Under the pieces are notes generated by a model. That model made no database searches, had not been told where the DNA came from, and saw only the letters and a program-made list of their open reading frames with translations. A program made the position numbers and the translations under genes. From positions 496,001 to 560,000 of the forward strand of contig NZ_OX216966.1 of NCBI RefSeq assembly GCF_945605565.1: 64,000 nt of DNA, read 5' to 3'. Positions 25,812 to 33,627 of the stretch are shown in pieces (positions within the stretch are counted from its first letter, which is position 1; every line of letters begins with the position of its first letter). The stretch is from Paenibacillus dendritiformis (GTDB taxonomy: Bacteria > Bacillota > Bacilli > Paenibacillales > Paenibacillaceae).

Positions 25812-26987
25812 CTATGTATCCATCGGGATATGATCCCAATCTTCCTCGTCGCAGCCGACCATCCAGAACAATCCTCTGCGTCTCTCCATGACAATGCTTT
25901 CGTTCATGCCAGCCGGGGCTTCCTTCCCGTGGATCCGGCTATCGACGCATGCCCAATGCAGCCGGTAGATTTTGTCGGCTTCATCCATGATTTCCTCCTG
26001 GCTGCGCAGGACGGTCTTCCCGTAGAATTCCTCGAACGATTCGCATCTGGACACCACCTCAATCGCATACTCGCAGTCGCAAATATGATCGGGGAAGTCG
26101 AGCGATTCCACCAGACCGAGCGCCCAGATAAGCGTCCAGTACGCTTCATACTGCCACACAATATTAACCGCCTCTTGCTCTACCGGTTCGGCATCCTGCA
26201 GCAGCTTGCGCTCCTTCTCCGTCAGTTGGTCCTCCACCTCGAATTTACGCAGCATGCGCATCACGAAGTCCTTCGATTCTTCCAGATCTCCGCCTTGAGC
26301 GACGTCGCAAGCATACTGGATCACGATTAATAGAGCGACCGCTCTTCTCGCGACGTCTTCTTGCGGCTTCCACATACACGCCGCCGCGGGCGGGAGCAGG
26401 GGCAAGGTCTCCAGATGCGGAATCCCGCGCTCCTGGATATAGGCGATGGATGCGCGCTTCCTTCGCTCGCCTTCCTCGGAAGTCATCTCCGGCCCCATCA
26501 CTTTATTGGTGCAGGCCCGGGGGGTGAAGTCGGCCGGTCCCGACGTTCCGTCGGGGTAGACAATCACCTGCCCGTCGCTATCGAGCAGCGTCCCGTCCTG
26601 CAGGAATCCGATGCCTTCAACCGCGGACATCAGCGCCGTGCATAATTGCAGTTGGCCTTCGTTCAGCTCCTTCTCCGCTTCGATCGCCAGCAGCGTATTG
26701 AAGACGGAGATTTGCGTCAGGACCAGTTGCTTCCGGTTCTCGTCGGCAAAAGGAATCCGATCATAAAACCCCATCATCCCGGGTATATTGGCTTCGAAAT
26801 AATCGGGATTCGTATCTTCGGTCGAGACTCGAATCGTCAGCTTGTGCTTTTTGAACAGCGAGTTGGATTGAACGACATAGTCATTGCCTGCTTGTTCGAT
26901 CTTATAGCCTGTCGCGAACACGGAGGCTATCTTGTCCCCGATATCATCAATATCGTTCTTGGAAGCAAATATGGTCAAATACTTCAA
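25812..26987 (-). CDS. DUF4272 domain protein, last gene of the ADP-ribose operon
   Basis: The 391-aa protein contains the DUF4272 pattern: EGERRKRASIAYIQERGIPH, then PQEDVARRAVALLIVIQYAC, and a C-terminal ESFEEFYGKTVLRSQEEIMDE-like stretch ending with ADKIYRLHWACVDSRI. Its first 100 residues form a separate alpha/beta domain. The function is unknown. A TTG start at 26987 lies 9 nt after GGAGG, and the gene begins 31 bases behind the PARG stop, so it is probably co-transcribed with three NAD/ADP-ribose genes. That context is the only clue to its role. Confidence 0.85.
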   Translation of the reverse strand: MKYLTIFASKNDIDDIGDKIASVFATGYKIEQAGNDYVVQSNSLFKKHKLTIRVSTEDTNPDYFEANIPGMMGFYDRIPFADENRKQLVLTQISVFNTLLAIEAEKELNEGQLQLCTALMSAVEGIGFLQDGTLLDSDGQVIVYPDGTSGPADFTPRACTNKVMGPEMTSEEGERRKRASIAYIQERGIPHLETLPLLPPAAACMWKPQEDVARRAVALLIVIQYACDVAQGGDLEESKDFVMRMLRKFEVEDQLTEKERKLLQDAEPVEQEAVNIVWQYEAYWTLIWALGLVESLDFPDHICDCEYAIEVVSRCESFEEFYGKTVLRSQEEIMDEADKIYRLHWACVDSRIHGKEAPAGMNESIVMERRRGLFWMVGCDEEDWDHIPMDT

Positions 26988-27018
26988 ACTCCATGACCTC
27001 CCCGGAATGCATATATCG

Positions 27019-27852
27019 TTAGCCTACTTGACTCCCGAAGCGGCTGTCAAATGCACGAATGCATTTCCCGTCCCTGGCTCTGTCCAGCACGGCGTATACA
27101 ATTCGCTCGAAGAACCTACCATAGCCTTCCTTCAGGAGCAGCTTCTGCCACCAGCCGGCGACCAGCTCCGGATCATTGCGGAACACCCCGCACCCGTATG
27201 CTCCCAGGACAAGATTGCGGTCCCCCCGATCGGCGAAAATGGCCAGCGCCAGACGCATCCGATCTTGCATGACCCGCTGCGCATGTTCCGGGTCCTCCCC
27301 CTTCAGCAGCACCTGTCCGTAATTGACTGCCGGAAGCGTCAACACGGAGGCGGTCACCGGCTGCTCCAGCAGCTCAAACCGCTTGTCGCGGAAAAACACC
27401 ACATCCGGCGAATAGATGGCATGGTCGGTATACATCATCGATTTGCAAGCGCGGTTGGCCCGATAATAGCCCTCATGGCGCAGCTGCGTGGCGTACAGGC
27501 CGCTTGATGCGGCGAGGCTCTCCTCCTGTGCCATCGCCCCGTTCAGGAAGCCGCCGCCCGGATTTTTGGCGCTGGCGAAGTTGAGCACCCCGACCCGCTC
27601 GGTGCCGGCCCGGGCGAAATCAAGAATCGCCTGTACCGTCGCCTCGTTGGCTACCGTATGCTCCGCCAGCTTCCCTGCGGAAGGCGGTATACAGTTCCGC
27701 ACCAGCTCGGCCCCCTGTTCCGGCGTAATGAGAACGCTGTTATCCTCCGAATATTGCTGCGCCGCGGCGAAATCGACCCGCCGCCCGTTCATTTCATAAT
27801 ATCCTTGCTGCATATAGCGCAGCGTATCTTGTGCGATTCCCTTTCTTTTCAT
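27019..27852 (-). CDS. Bacterial-type poly(ADP-ribose) glycohydrolase (TIGR02452/DUF2263)
   Basis: The 277-aa protein carries the PARG signature: FASAKNPGGGFLNGAMAQEE (GGG-x6-QEE with the catalytic tandem Glu), preceded by VGVLNFASA and followed by SSGLYATQLRHEGYYRANR. The later LGAYGCGVFRNDP matches the macrodomain-like NAD/ADP-ribose pocket. It removes ADP-ribose from targets or hydrolyses polymers. AAGGGGAG precedes ATG 27852, which starts one base after the NADAR stop. The neighbours (NADAR, Nudix) also handle ADP-ribose. Confidence 0.92.
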   Translation of the reverse strand: MKRKGIAQDTLRYMQQGYYEMNGRRVDFAAAQQYSEDNSVLITPEQGAELVRNCIPPSAGKLAEHTVANEATVQAILDFARAGTERVGVLNFASAKNPGGGFLNGAMAQEESLAASSGLYATQLRHEGYYRANRACKSMMYTDHAIYSPDVVFFRDKRFELLEQPVTASVLTLPAVNYGQVLLKGEDPEHAQRVMQDRMRLALAIFADRGDRNLVLGAYGCGVFRNDPELVAGWWQKLLLKEGYGRFFERIVYAVLDRARDGKCIRAFDSRFGSQVG

Positions 27853-27853
27853 A

Positions 27854-28417
27854 CTACTCCCCTTCTTGTGCTAAAAGCTGATCGCGGACCTCGGTCAATG
27901 CGAAGCCCAGCCAATTGCGGCCCCGCCATTTGATCGGATTCTCCGCGTCCGGATTGGCCTTCCCCATCCCGATGCCCCAGATGCGGTCGCGCGGGCTTGC
28001 CTCCACGAGGATCCGGTTTTTCGTCGTTTTGAGGAAATTCCACAGCGCTGGATTTTGCGAAAACTTGGCATGGTTGCCCCGCTTCACGATCTCATAGCAG
28101 CTGCTCTCCCATATGTCCTTGTCGAAGTTCTTCACGGCGCGGCCATAAGCTTTCATCTCTTTCGGATGCTTCGCGTTCATAATCGCCGCCTTCATCTCAT
28201 CGTCCCCGAACAGGCGCGCCTTCTCCGCCATCATATACTGTTCCGCGCAGGAATAGCGCTCGCCGTCGACGGTGAATTCGCACATCCACCATTGGCTGAA
28301 GCAGCTCTGATTGATGCTGCCGTCTGCCGGCGGCGTATGTCCCCAGAAGAACACATATTTGAATTTCTGACCCGCGTTATAAGCCTTCCGCAGCTCTTCT
28401 ATGTTGTACATCATCAT
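27854..28417 (-). CDS. NADAR (YbiA-like, DUF1768) family ADP-ribose-processing protein
   Basis: The 187-aa protein has the NADAR landmarks: FFWGHTPPADGSINQSCFSQ, CEFTVDGERYSCAEQYMMAE, KARLFGDDEM, KNFDKDIWESSCYEIVKRGN and the end RIWGIGMG...NWLGFALTEVR. NADAR proteins hydrolyse N-glycosidic bonds of riboside or ADP-ribose compounds; some remove ADP-ribose from guanine in DNA and act as antitoxins to DarT1-type enzymes. No such toxin is adjacent here. The ATG overlaps the Nudix stop by four bases. Confidence 0.92.
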   Translation of the reverse strand: MMMYNIEELRKAYNAGQKFKYVFFWGHTPPADGSINQSCFSQWWMCEFTVDGERYSCAEQYMMAEKARLFGDDEMKAAIMNAKHPKEMKAYGRAVKNFDKDIWESSCYEIVKRGNHAKFSQNPALWNFLKTTKNRILVEASPRDRIWGIGMGKANPDAENPIKWRGRNWLGFALTEVRDQLLAQEGE

Positions 28418-29304
28418 ATCCTCTCCCAGCTTCTCCGGTACAGCCTTGATGGGCGGTGACCGGCGTTCTCCGTATAATGGTCCGTCTCCTCGACGAGATG
28501 GGCCACCTTCCGCCGGAATGCGGCCTTCAGCAGCTCACGGTCGAGAATGACCTCGTATACTTGCTGCAATTCCGTCAAGGTGAACAGCTTCGGCATCAGA
28601 TGCAGTGCAATGTCCGTATATTCGACCTTGCCCCGCAGCCGCTCGATGGCGCAGGCGATGATCTTCGCGTGATCGAAGGCCAGCCCTTCGTTGGAGACGA
28701 TGGCATATTCGGTCGCATAGGCCGTATCCGTCGACGTGATCTTCCGTTCCACCACGGCGGTCAACATGTCGTCTCCGTTGACCAGCCTCAGCTCGTACTG
28801 CCGCGTCTTGATGAACCCATCCTCCAGCAGCTCCTTCGACTCCCGCAGCAGCCGGTACGAGACCTGGAACCAGGCGGCGTTGTCGGCGTCGTCCCCCGCC
28901 TCCACCTGCACCTGGCTGCTGTCGATAAGCGCCATATACGAGCAGCTCATCACCCACGTTCGCGGGTCGCGCCCGGGCTCGCTGAACGTATACAGCTGCT
29001 CCAGGTAGACGTTGTCCACGCCCGTCTCCTCCCGCAGCTCCCGCTGCGCCGCCTGCTCCGTCGTCTCCACAGGGCGGACGAACCCGCCCGGCAGCGCCCA
29101 CTGCCCCAGAAAAGGATGCCCGCCGCGCTGAATGAGCAGGATGCGCAGCTCCTTCTCCGGCAGCTTGCGGTAATTGTCCTCCGCGGTATCCGTCACCGTG
29201 AAGATGACCATGTCCGTTGCGACCGACGGACGCTCATAATCCCCTGCGCGGTATTGCTCCAGGAACTCCCGTTCCGTCAGCCCATTGCGATCCCGCAGCT
29301 CCAT
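28414..29304 (-). CDS. Nudix hydrolase with NrtR-like C-terminal winged helix
   Basis: Residues about 30-165 form a Nudix domain; the box GGFVRPVETTEQAAQRELRE continues with ETGVD and fits GX5EX7REUXEEXGU. The C-terminal 90 residues (YTDIALHLMPKLFTLTELQQ, then VILDRELLKAAFRRKV) are the winged helix of NrtR-type regulators of NAD metabolism that sense ADP-ribose. The intact Nudix box suggests it may still hydrolyse ADP-ribose-like substrates. It is the first gene of the operon, with a palindrome 29-47 bp upstream of its ATG, so it may be an autoregulator. Confidence 0.9.
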   Translation of the reverse strand: MELRDRNGLTEREFLEQYRAGDYERPSVATDMVIFTVTDTAEDNYRKLPEKELRILLIQRGGHPFLGQWALPGGFVRPVETTEQAAQRELREETGVDNVYLEQLYTFSEPGRDPRTWVMSCSYMALIDSSQVQVEAGDDADNAAWFQVSYRLLRESKELLEDGFIKTRQYELRLVNGDDMLTAVVERKITSTDTAYATEYAIVSNEGLAFDHAKIIACAIERLRGKVEYTDIALHLMPKLFTLTELQQVYEVILDRELLKAAFRRKVAHLVEETDHYTENAGHRPSRLYRRSWERI

Positions 29305-29332
29305 TGTTCATCACCTGTTCGTAACTTTTTGA

Positions 29333-29351
29333 TATTATCTACTTGATACTA
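29333..29351. promoter_or_regulatory. Inverted repeat upstream of the Nudix/NrtR-like operon
   Basis: On the minus strand TAGTATC-AAGTA-GATAATA is a 7-bp inverted repeat with one mismatch, 29 bp upstream of the operon's first ATG. It is followed by a further TATCAA half site. Its position suits an operator for the NrtR-like protein it precedes; I cannot match it to a published NrtR motif. Confidence 0.4.
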
Positions 29352-29513
29352 ACAACATACGCGATGGGGCGCGCTTTGTCAAGGTTGTCGTGGTTAGGGT
29401 TGAAAAACCAGCCCGTCTCCATAACAACGGCGAACAATGCGAGCATTCATATTAGCCATAAGATAAGGGGGGGAAACGATTGCTTACGCTATATTCTAGT
29501 GAAAGCAATCAAC

Positions 29514-29867
29514 TCATTGATCTTTTGAGTCCAACGTTTCCAGAACATCTTTAATAATGCGGTAGATTAGTTTCTTTTCTTCCAAGGTTCGGTTATAAAG
29601 TAGTGAATTTACAATTTCCAGCAATTGCGCATCTTCCAGATTGGAAGATAACACGTCCATCTCGTGTAATTGAAACATTTCAGTAGGAGTAACATTGAGA
29701 CCATGGATAAGCTTCTCCAGTGTTTCTATGGAAATATTCCGATCTCCCCGCTCAACAGAGCCTATATACGATGGATTGAGACCTGCTTTTTCCGCTAATT
29801 CTTCTTGCGTGAGATTATTTCGTTTCCTCAAATATCTTAATCTCTCACCAATCAACTTCAGCAACAA
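29514..29867 (-). CDS. XRE family HTH regulator
   Basis: The 117-aa protein starts with a classic lambda-repressor-type HTH: IGERLRYLRKRNNLTQEELA, GLNPSYIGSVERGDRNISIE and TLEKLIHGLNV. A C-terminal helical part (EDAQLLEIVNSLLYNRTLEE) probably dimerises. AGAGAGG lies ahead of the ATG. It is divergent from the unknown 114-aa gene, with a 160-bp AT-rich spacer, and probably regulates that region. Confidence 0.9.
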   Translation of the reverse strand: MLLKLIGERLRYLRKRNNLTQEELAEKAGLNPSYIGSVERGDRNISIETLEKLIHGLNVTPTEMFQLHEMDVLSSNLEDAQLLEIVNSLLYNRTLEEKKLIYRIIKDVLETLDSKDQ

Positions 29868-30025
29868 GGATTTACCACCTCTCTTTCAGGTTAGAGAAGC
29901 ATCATACCTGAAAACAGAGTATTAAAGAAGTGATTTGTTTGATATCTGTTCATATATACACTAATATTAGGGATCAGTAATGTTAGTGAATGTGAACCCA
30001 TTATGTTTAAGGAGGGTGAAAAGGA

Positions 30026-30370
30026 ATGCATTATTTTAATGTGGTGGTATGCCCTGAAAAAAATAAGCTGCCTTATTTGCAAGGCAACTTTGTTCGACCG
30101 CATCTCTATTTATTTGAAGACCGCCCGACAGGGATTCAGGATGATGCTTACTCTCTCTCCTATAACAAAATGCAGCATTTTATTGCCACTACACCTCATC
30201 AGGCTCATATTAATCTTTATGCTGCCCGCATGGATTCGTTATTGAAAGGAGCCGTTGACGGCTTTGTTCATTATCGATCCCGTTCTAGCAGGAGATTGCT
30301 CGTATGGATGATCGATTCCCTGCAAAAGGACAGTAAGGCTTTGAGTTACTATCAGCATGCAATAGAATAA
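30026..30370 (+). CDS. Unrecognised 114-aa protein
   Basis: ATG 30026 has an excellent AAGGAGGG 9 nt upstream, and codon use is coherent. The product (MHYFNVVVCPEKNKLPYLQG..., YAARMDSLLKGAVDGFVHYR, ending ALSYYQHAIE) is soluble with mixed alpha/beta character and no motif I know. It is divergent from the XRE gene and may be controlled by it. The DNA is AT-richer than the surrounding core, in keeping with acquired DNA. Confidence 0.6.
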   Translation: MHYFNVVVCPEKNKLPYLQGNFVRPHLYLFEDRPTGIQDDAYSLSYNKMQHFIATTPHQAHINLYAARMDSLLKGAVDGFVHYRSRSSRRLLVWMIDSLQKDSKALSYYQHAIE

Positions 30371-30391
30371 AGAATGTCCTCCGCTTATCGC

Positions 30392-30655
30392 CTAGGAAAT
30401 CATGCCGGTATCACGAAACTCCTCTACGAAGCCGTTCAGCCAGTCTTCCGTGAAATCGAGCGCGCCCGTATCATTATGGATAAAGGCGACATCCAGACCC
30501 ATCACCCACCATCTTCTGGTGATGACGAACAATTCTACCGCTGCTTCATCCTGCTCCGAGAACGCTCTGACCGACCGATACCCGGACAGAAGAGCATTCC
30601 ACAGCTTCTCTTTATGCTCCTCTTGCTGCCGCTTCCGGGCGCGCACTTGAGCCAA
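30392..30655 (-). pseudogene. C-terminal fragment of an APH/SrkA-like phosphotransferase
   Basis: The 87-aa frame (LWNALLSGYRSVRAFSEQDE; LFVITRRWWVMGLDVAFI; FTEDWLNGFVEEFRDTG) matches the C-terminal end of homoserine-kinase-type/SrkA phosphotransferases, where a GY-x(6)-EExA-LFVxxRxxWxMG pattern closes the domain. The ATP-binding and catalytic parts are missing. A TTG with AGAAGGA ahead lies 8 bases after the phnA stop, so the fragment might still be translated, but as an enzyme it is broken. Confidence 0.6.
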
Positions 30656-30665
30656 GGTTATCCTT

Positions 30666-31007
30666 CTAAATCTTTTTCACGAATTCAGATTTTAACTTCA
30701 TCGCTCCAAAGCCGTCGATTTTGCAATCAATGTCATGATCCCCCTCGACCAGGCGTATATTTTTAACTTTTGTTCCGATTTTCACAACGGATGAGCTTCC
30801 TTTGACCTTCAAATCCTTGATCACAGTTACGGAATCCCCATCGTTCAGCACATTTCCATTGGCATCTCGGATGACTCGTCCATCCTCGTTAGCTTCCGCT
30901 TCAGCCCCTGGCGTCCACTCATGTGCACATTCCGGACATACCAACAGATGTCCATCTTCGTACGTATATTCAGAATTGCATTGTGGGCAGTTCGGCAAAT
31001 TAGACAT
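30666..31007 (-). CDS. phnA: PhnA/YjdM family zinc-ribbon protein
   Basis: The 113-aa protein is a complete PhnA/YjdM: zinc ribbon CPQC...CPEC ([20 protein letters not shown], then CPECAHEW) followed by the conserved [40 protein letters not shown] and [20 protein letters not shown]. Despite its name it is not a proven phosphonate enzyme. ATG 31007 has GGAG 12 nt upstream. The same frame continues upstream without a stop through a toxin-like sequence to ATG 31499, so a 277-aa fusion is formally possible. Confidence 0.9.
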   Translation of the reverse strand: MSNLPNCPQCNSEYTYEDGHLLVCPECAHEWTPGAEAEANEDGRVIRDANGNVLNDGDSVTVIKDLKVKGSSSVVKIGTKVKNIRLVEGDHDIDCKIDGFGAMKLKSEFVKKI

Positions 31008-31499
31008 AATTACATTAGCTCCAATCGTTATTAATATGTTTATATACTGGCATAGATTTCTCATATTGGCAAATTCATTGGACCCGACGATTACTTCATA
31101 AACGAAGAAAAAAAGAGCGGGATAATCCGCCCTAACGCAAGGTGCTTCACACATAAAGCGCTTGCTTGATGACATATAAAATAGTATTGGGATATGCGTC
31201 TGAAAAGGATCAAACCGGGCAATCTCATACGGTGTTCCTGCCGGATGGAAATGTGCATGAAATTTCATAATAAGATTGCCATTAGAATCATTCCAGTTGT
31301 AATAGTAGCTTTCAATTTCACCGTTTGCATCAATTATTTCATGGCATTGCAACTTCGAAAAATCACGGAATACAATAGCCTGCCTTACAGATCGTGGTTC
31401 AGAGGGGAGGCTGAACGCCCCGGGCCCGATTTCCAGAATAATATCATCGTATTCCATATTTAGAAATCGAAAACTGCTCTTTTTAATCCCTAAAGACAT
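31008..31499 (-). CDS. Toxin-like (DUF6516/TumE-resembling) frame running into phnA without a stop
   Basis: This 164-codon frame starts at ATG 31499, overlaps the HTH gene by 17 bases, and enters phnA in frame. Residues 18-100 ([50 protein letters not shown]) resemble small DUF6516/TumE-type toxins paired with an HTH antitoxin. After about residue 105 the translation looks non-coding. A GCGG/CCGC hairpin followed by seven T lies inside it near 31109-31128 on the minus strand, as if the original gene ended there and its stop codon was lost. The function is inferred from this resemblance and the gene pair. Confidence 0.4.
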
Positions 31500-31959
31500 T
31501 GGCTTGTCTCGACAAAAAATATTTCCATGCTCTAGCGTCGGTTTCTTCTTCTACTGTCCAATTCTCTTGGAGCTTCCGACCAATCGTGTTTCTAAACTCC
31601 CCTTTGTACTTTTCTTCGTATAGGGCAACTTGGCGTGTCAGGAATTCTAGTTCGGTATCTTCCTTAACTGACCCATTTTCCTTATGCCACATTTCTACGA
31701 CTTCCGAAATAGGAATCACTCCGCCAGAAGCAAGCCGAAACCGCGTATCTTCCGGAACACGAAGCTGCTTACCAGGATGATACGTAATTCCTTCAAACCG
31801 ACCTTCTTTATGCCAATTGGTTATGGTGGTTTGACTTACTCCAAAATATTTCGCTAATTCTCCGGATGTGTAAGTTTTGAGCGATGTCGGAACATAGGAC
31901 TTAGTTTGGATATCCTCCGTCGAAGTTTCGGCGATGGCAACACGATTACTAAGCTTCAT
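31483..31959 (-). CDS. MerR/excisionase-like HTH protein, putative antitoxin
   Basis: The 158-aa protein has a helix-turn-helix [20 protein letters not shown] followed by a short wing ([20 protein letters not shown]). A charged helical C-terminus ([20 protein letters not shown]) then ends in [17 protein letters not shown] sequence. ATG 31959 lies inside the last codons of the upstream kinase gene. Its 3' end overlaps the toxin-like frame by 17 bases, the usual arrangement for an antitoxin-toxin pair. Confidence 0.65.
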   Translation of the reverse strand: MKLSNRVAIAETSTEDIQTKSYVPTSLKTYTSGELAKYFGVSQTTITNWHKEGRFEGITYHPGKQLRVPEDTRFRLASGGVIPISEVVEMWHKENGSVKEDTELEFLTRQVALYEEKYKGEFRNTIGRKLQENWTVEEETDARAWKYFLSRQANVFRD

Positions 31960-32896
31960 GCTGAAACCTACTGTACCACTTCGGCACAATCAACTCGAAA
32001 TGGTCATGATCATCCATGACTCTGTCGATCTTCATCATCATGGAATCCAGCTCCTCCGGCCGCACCTTCAGAATCCAAACAACGGATGAGATCAATGTCA
32101 TGCCCAGATAGAGCGAATACAGCCGCCAAAATGCCTCGTCAGGCTCACTGTGATGATGATATCCCCGAATTTGCCCGACTGCAAAAGGCACGCTCACTTC
32201 GGCGCTGAACATCCCGACCTTCACGAAGTCATGAAGCGGATCTCCCCAGTCGCTTCGGTTGAAATCAATGACCCCCGAGAGCTTGCCGTCCTTCACGATG
32301 AGATTGCCGATGTGGTAGTCGTCATGCTGGAAGAGATTCGGCCTGTCCTGCATCAAGTGGAGGTGGCTGTCAATGAAGGTTAACAGCTTCTCCTCATGGT
32401 CTATCGCCACACCACAGCTGGCGTATTCCGTCCGGTACCGCTGATGCTTGGCGGCCATCCTGTCCTGCCAGGACTTCATGCTGTCCGGGCAGGCGACCTG
32501 ATGGATCTTCTTCAACTCCTCGCCCGCTTGCACGCCAATCGCATACTGCTCGTTCTCGGTGAGGAGCGGCAGTTCTTCCGACGCCTCATTTCCCTCCACG
32601 TAGGAGACAATCATATACCCGAGCCGCTTATCAGGGAGGACGCCGATGTCAACCGGCCGGGAGCATGCTACCCCCTGTTCCTCCATCATGCTGAGCCTGT
32701 TAAACTCCAGCCTTTTGTTCGCATCTTGATCGATGCCATACGCCCTTAAAATATATTGAGGCCGGCCGCTCTGGCCATATACGATATACTTGCTGTCGCT
32801 GGAGTATCCCTTGTGAATCTGTTCGATCTTGGCGCTATCCCGCAGGCTGGTAATCCCGCTGCGGAACAGATCTGGTTTGTTCATCATATCCCTCAC
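31949..32896 (-). CDS. APH-family phosphotransferase
   Basis: The 315-aa kinase-fold protein has the Brenner motif NLFQHDDYHIGNLIVKDGKL (HDDYHxGN; the usual HGD is HDD) and the metal-binding GVIDFNRSDWGDPLHDFVK, preceded by an N-lobe with IVYGQSGRPQYILRAYGID. It belongs to the choline/aminoglycoside kinase clan; the substrate is unknown. Two ATG codons (32896, 32884) are possible starts. Its end overlaps the HTH gene by 11 bases, so it heads a run of overlapping genes on the minus strand. Confidence 0.85.
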   Translation of the reverse strand: MRDMMNKPDLFRSGITSLRDSAKIEQIHKGYSSDSKYIVYGQSGRPQYILRAYGIDQDANKRLEFNRLSMMEEQGVACSRPVDIGVLPDKRLGYMIVSYVEGNEASEELPLLTENEQYAIGVQAGEELKKIHQVACPDSMKSWQDRMAAKHQRYRTEYASCGVAIDHEEKLLTFIDSHLHLMQDRPNLFQHDDYHIGNLIVKDGKLSGVIDFNRSDWGDPLHDFVKVGMFSAEVSVPFAVGQIRGYHHHSEPDEAFWRLYSLYLGMTLISSVVWILKVRPEELDSMMMKIDRVMDDHDHFELIVPKWYSRFQHEA

Positions 32897-33068
32897 CTTC
32901 GTATCATCCTCCGTAGGTCTTCATTTCAACGAATCCAAATCTATCTCAGGTATATTTATTCGCGTCTGGGTGCGAAGACCCTTTCGCGGGCCGATATATA
33001 TGTAGTAACAAAAGAAAACAGACATCTGGTAAGATGTGAGTAAGCTTGCTGAACAGAGGAGATTGATG

Positions 33069-33602
33069 ATGGTGAGTAAAACCCCAAAGCAGTCACAACA
33101 TGAAGTCAGCAAACAGGAACAACTGGTCTTGTTACTGAAAAAGGCCGGCTGGCATGAGGACAGGCATGTCGATATTTCGGGCTTTGAGCTCCGCTGCCAG
33201 GCTGAAGGCGTGGAGCTGTTCGACAGTGCGAAGCATTTCCTGCAAGAGTTCTCGGGCTTGGACAGCATGGTCTATTTCAAATATATTCATGATTGGCCCG
33301 ATAGCCGCTTTTCTGATTCATGGTATGACTACACTTTTGATTTTCTTCCGGACGAGCTGGACGAAATCGCAAATTCCCACGATTATCAAGCAATTCTTGC
33401 TTTTGCCCAGGAGGACTGCTTCTGTCTGGGGGAATCCGGATATTATTATCCGGCCGTTGCAGCCATTGGGCGCTCCGGGAAGCTGTACTTCAAGCATGAC
33501 TATGAGGACATGGTCCATGTGTTCGATTCCTTACTCCACAGCATGGAGCATGAGTTGAAGCATCTTGACCTCGTCACCGCTTCTTTGTATGAAAAAGCCT
33601 AA
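33069..33602 (+). CDS. SUKH-3-like immunity protein
   Basis: The 177-aa protein fits SUKH-3: LLKKAGWHEDRHVDISGFEL, ELFDSAKHFLQEFSGLDSMV, and ESGYYYPAVAAIGRSGKLYF near the C-terminus with a final helix DMVHVFDSLLHSM. SUKH proteins protect against polymorphic toxins of contact-dependent or secreted systems. No toxin gene is adjacent, so it is an orphan immunity gene. ATG 33069 (or 33066) follows GAGGAG; codons further upstream in frame are not SUKH-like. Confidence 0.8.
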   Translation: MVSKTPKQSQHEVSKQEQLVLLLKKAGWHEDRHVDISGFELRCQAEGVELFDSAKHFLQEFSGLDSMVYFKYIHDWPDSRFSDSWYDYTFDFLPDELDEIANSHDYQAILAFAQEDCFCLGESGYYYPAVAAIGRSGKLYFKHDYEDMVHVFDSLLHSMEHELKHLDLVTASLYEKA

Positions 33603-33627
33603 CATCGTGCTGCTGCTGGCCCCTATT

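Noticed and set aside
28456..29346. 296-codon plus-strand open frame opposite the Nudix gene
   Set aside because: Leu/Arg/His-rich shadow; the minus strand carries an intact Nudix box and NrtR-type winged helix.
29343..29528. 61-codon plus-strand frame between the Nudix and XRE genes
   Set aside because: It starts inside the palindromic operator region, has no ribosome site and shows no family character.
30666..31499. A single 277-aa toxin-PhnA fusion protein as the preferred gene model
   Set aside because: PhnA is complete from ATG 31007 with its own ribosome site, and the middle of the long frame looks non-coding and contains a hairpin with a T run; the fusion is kept only as a possibility.
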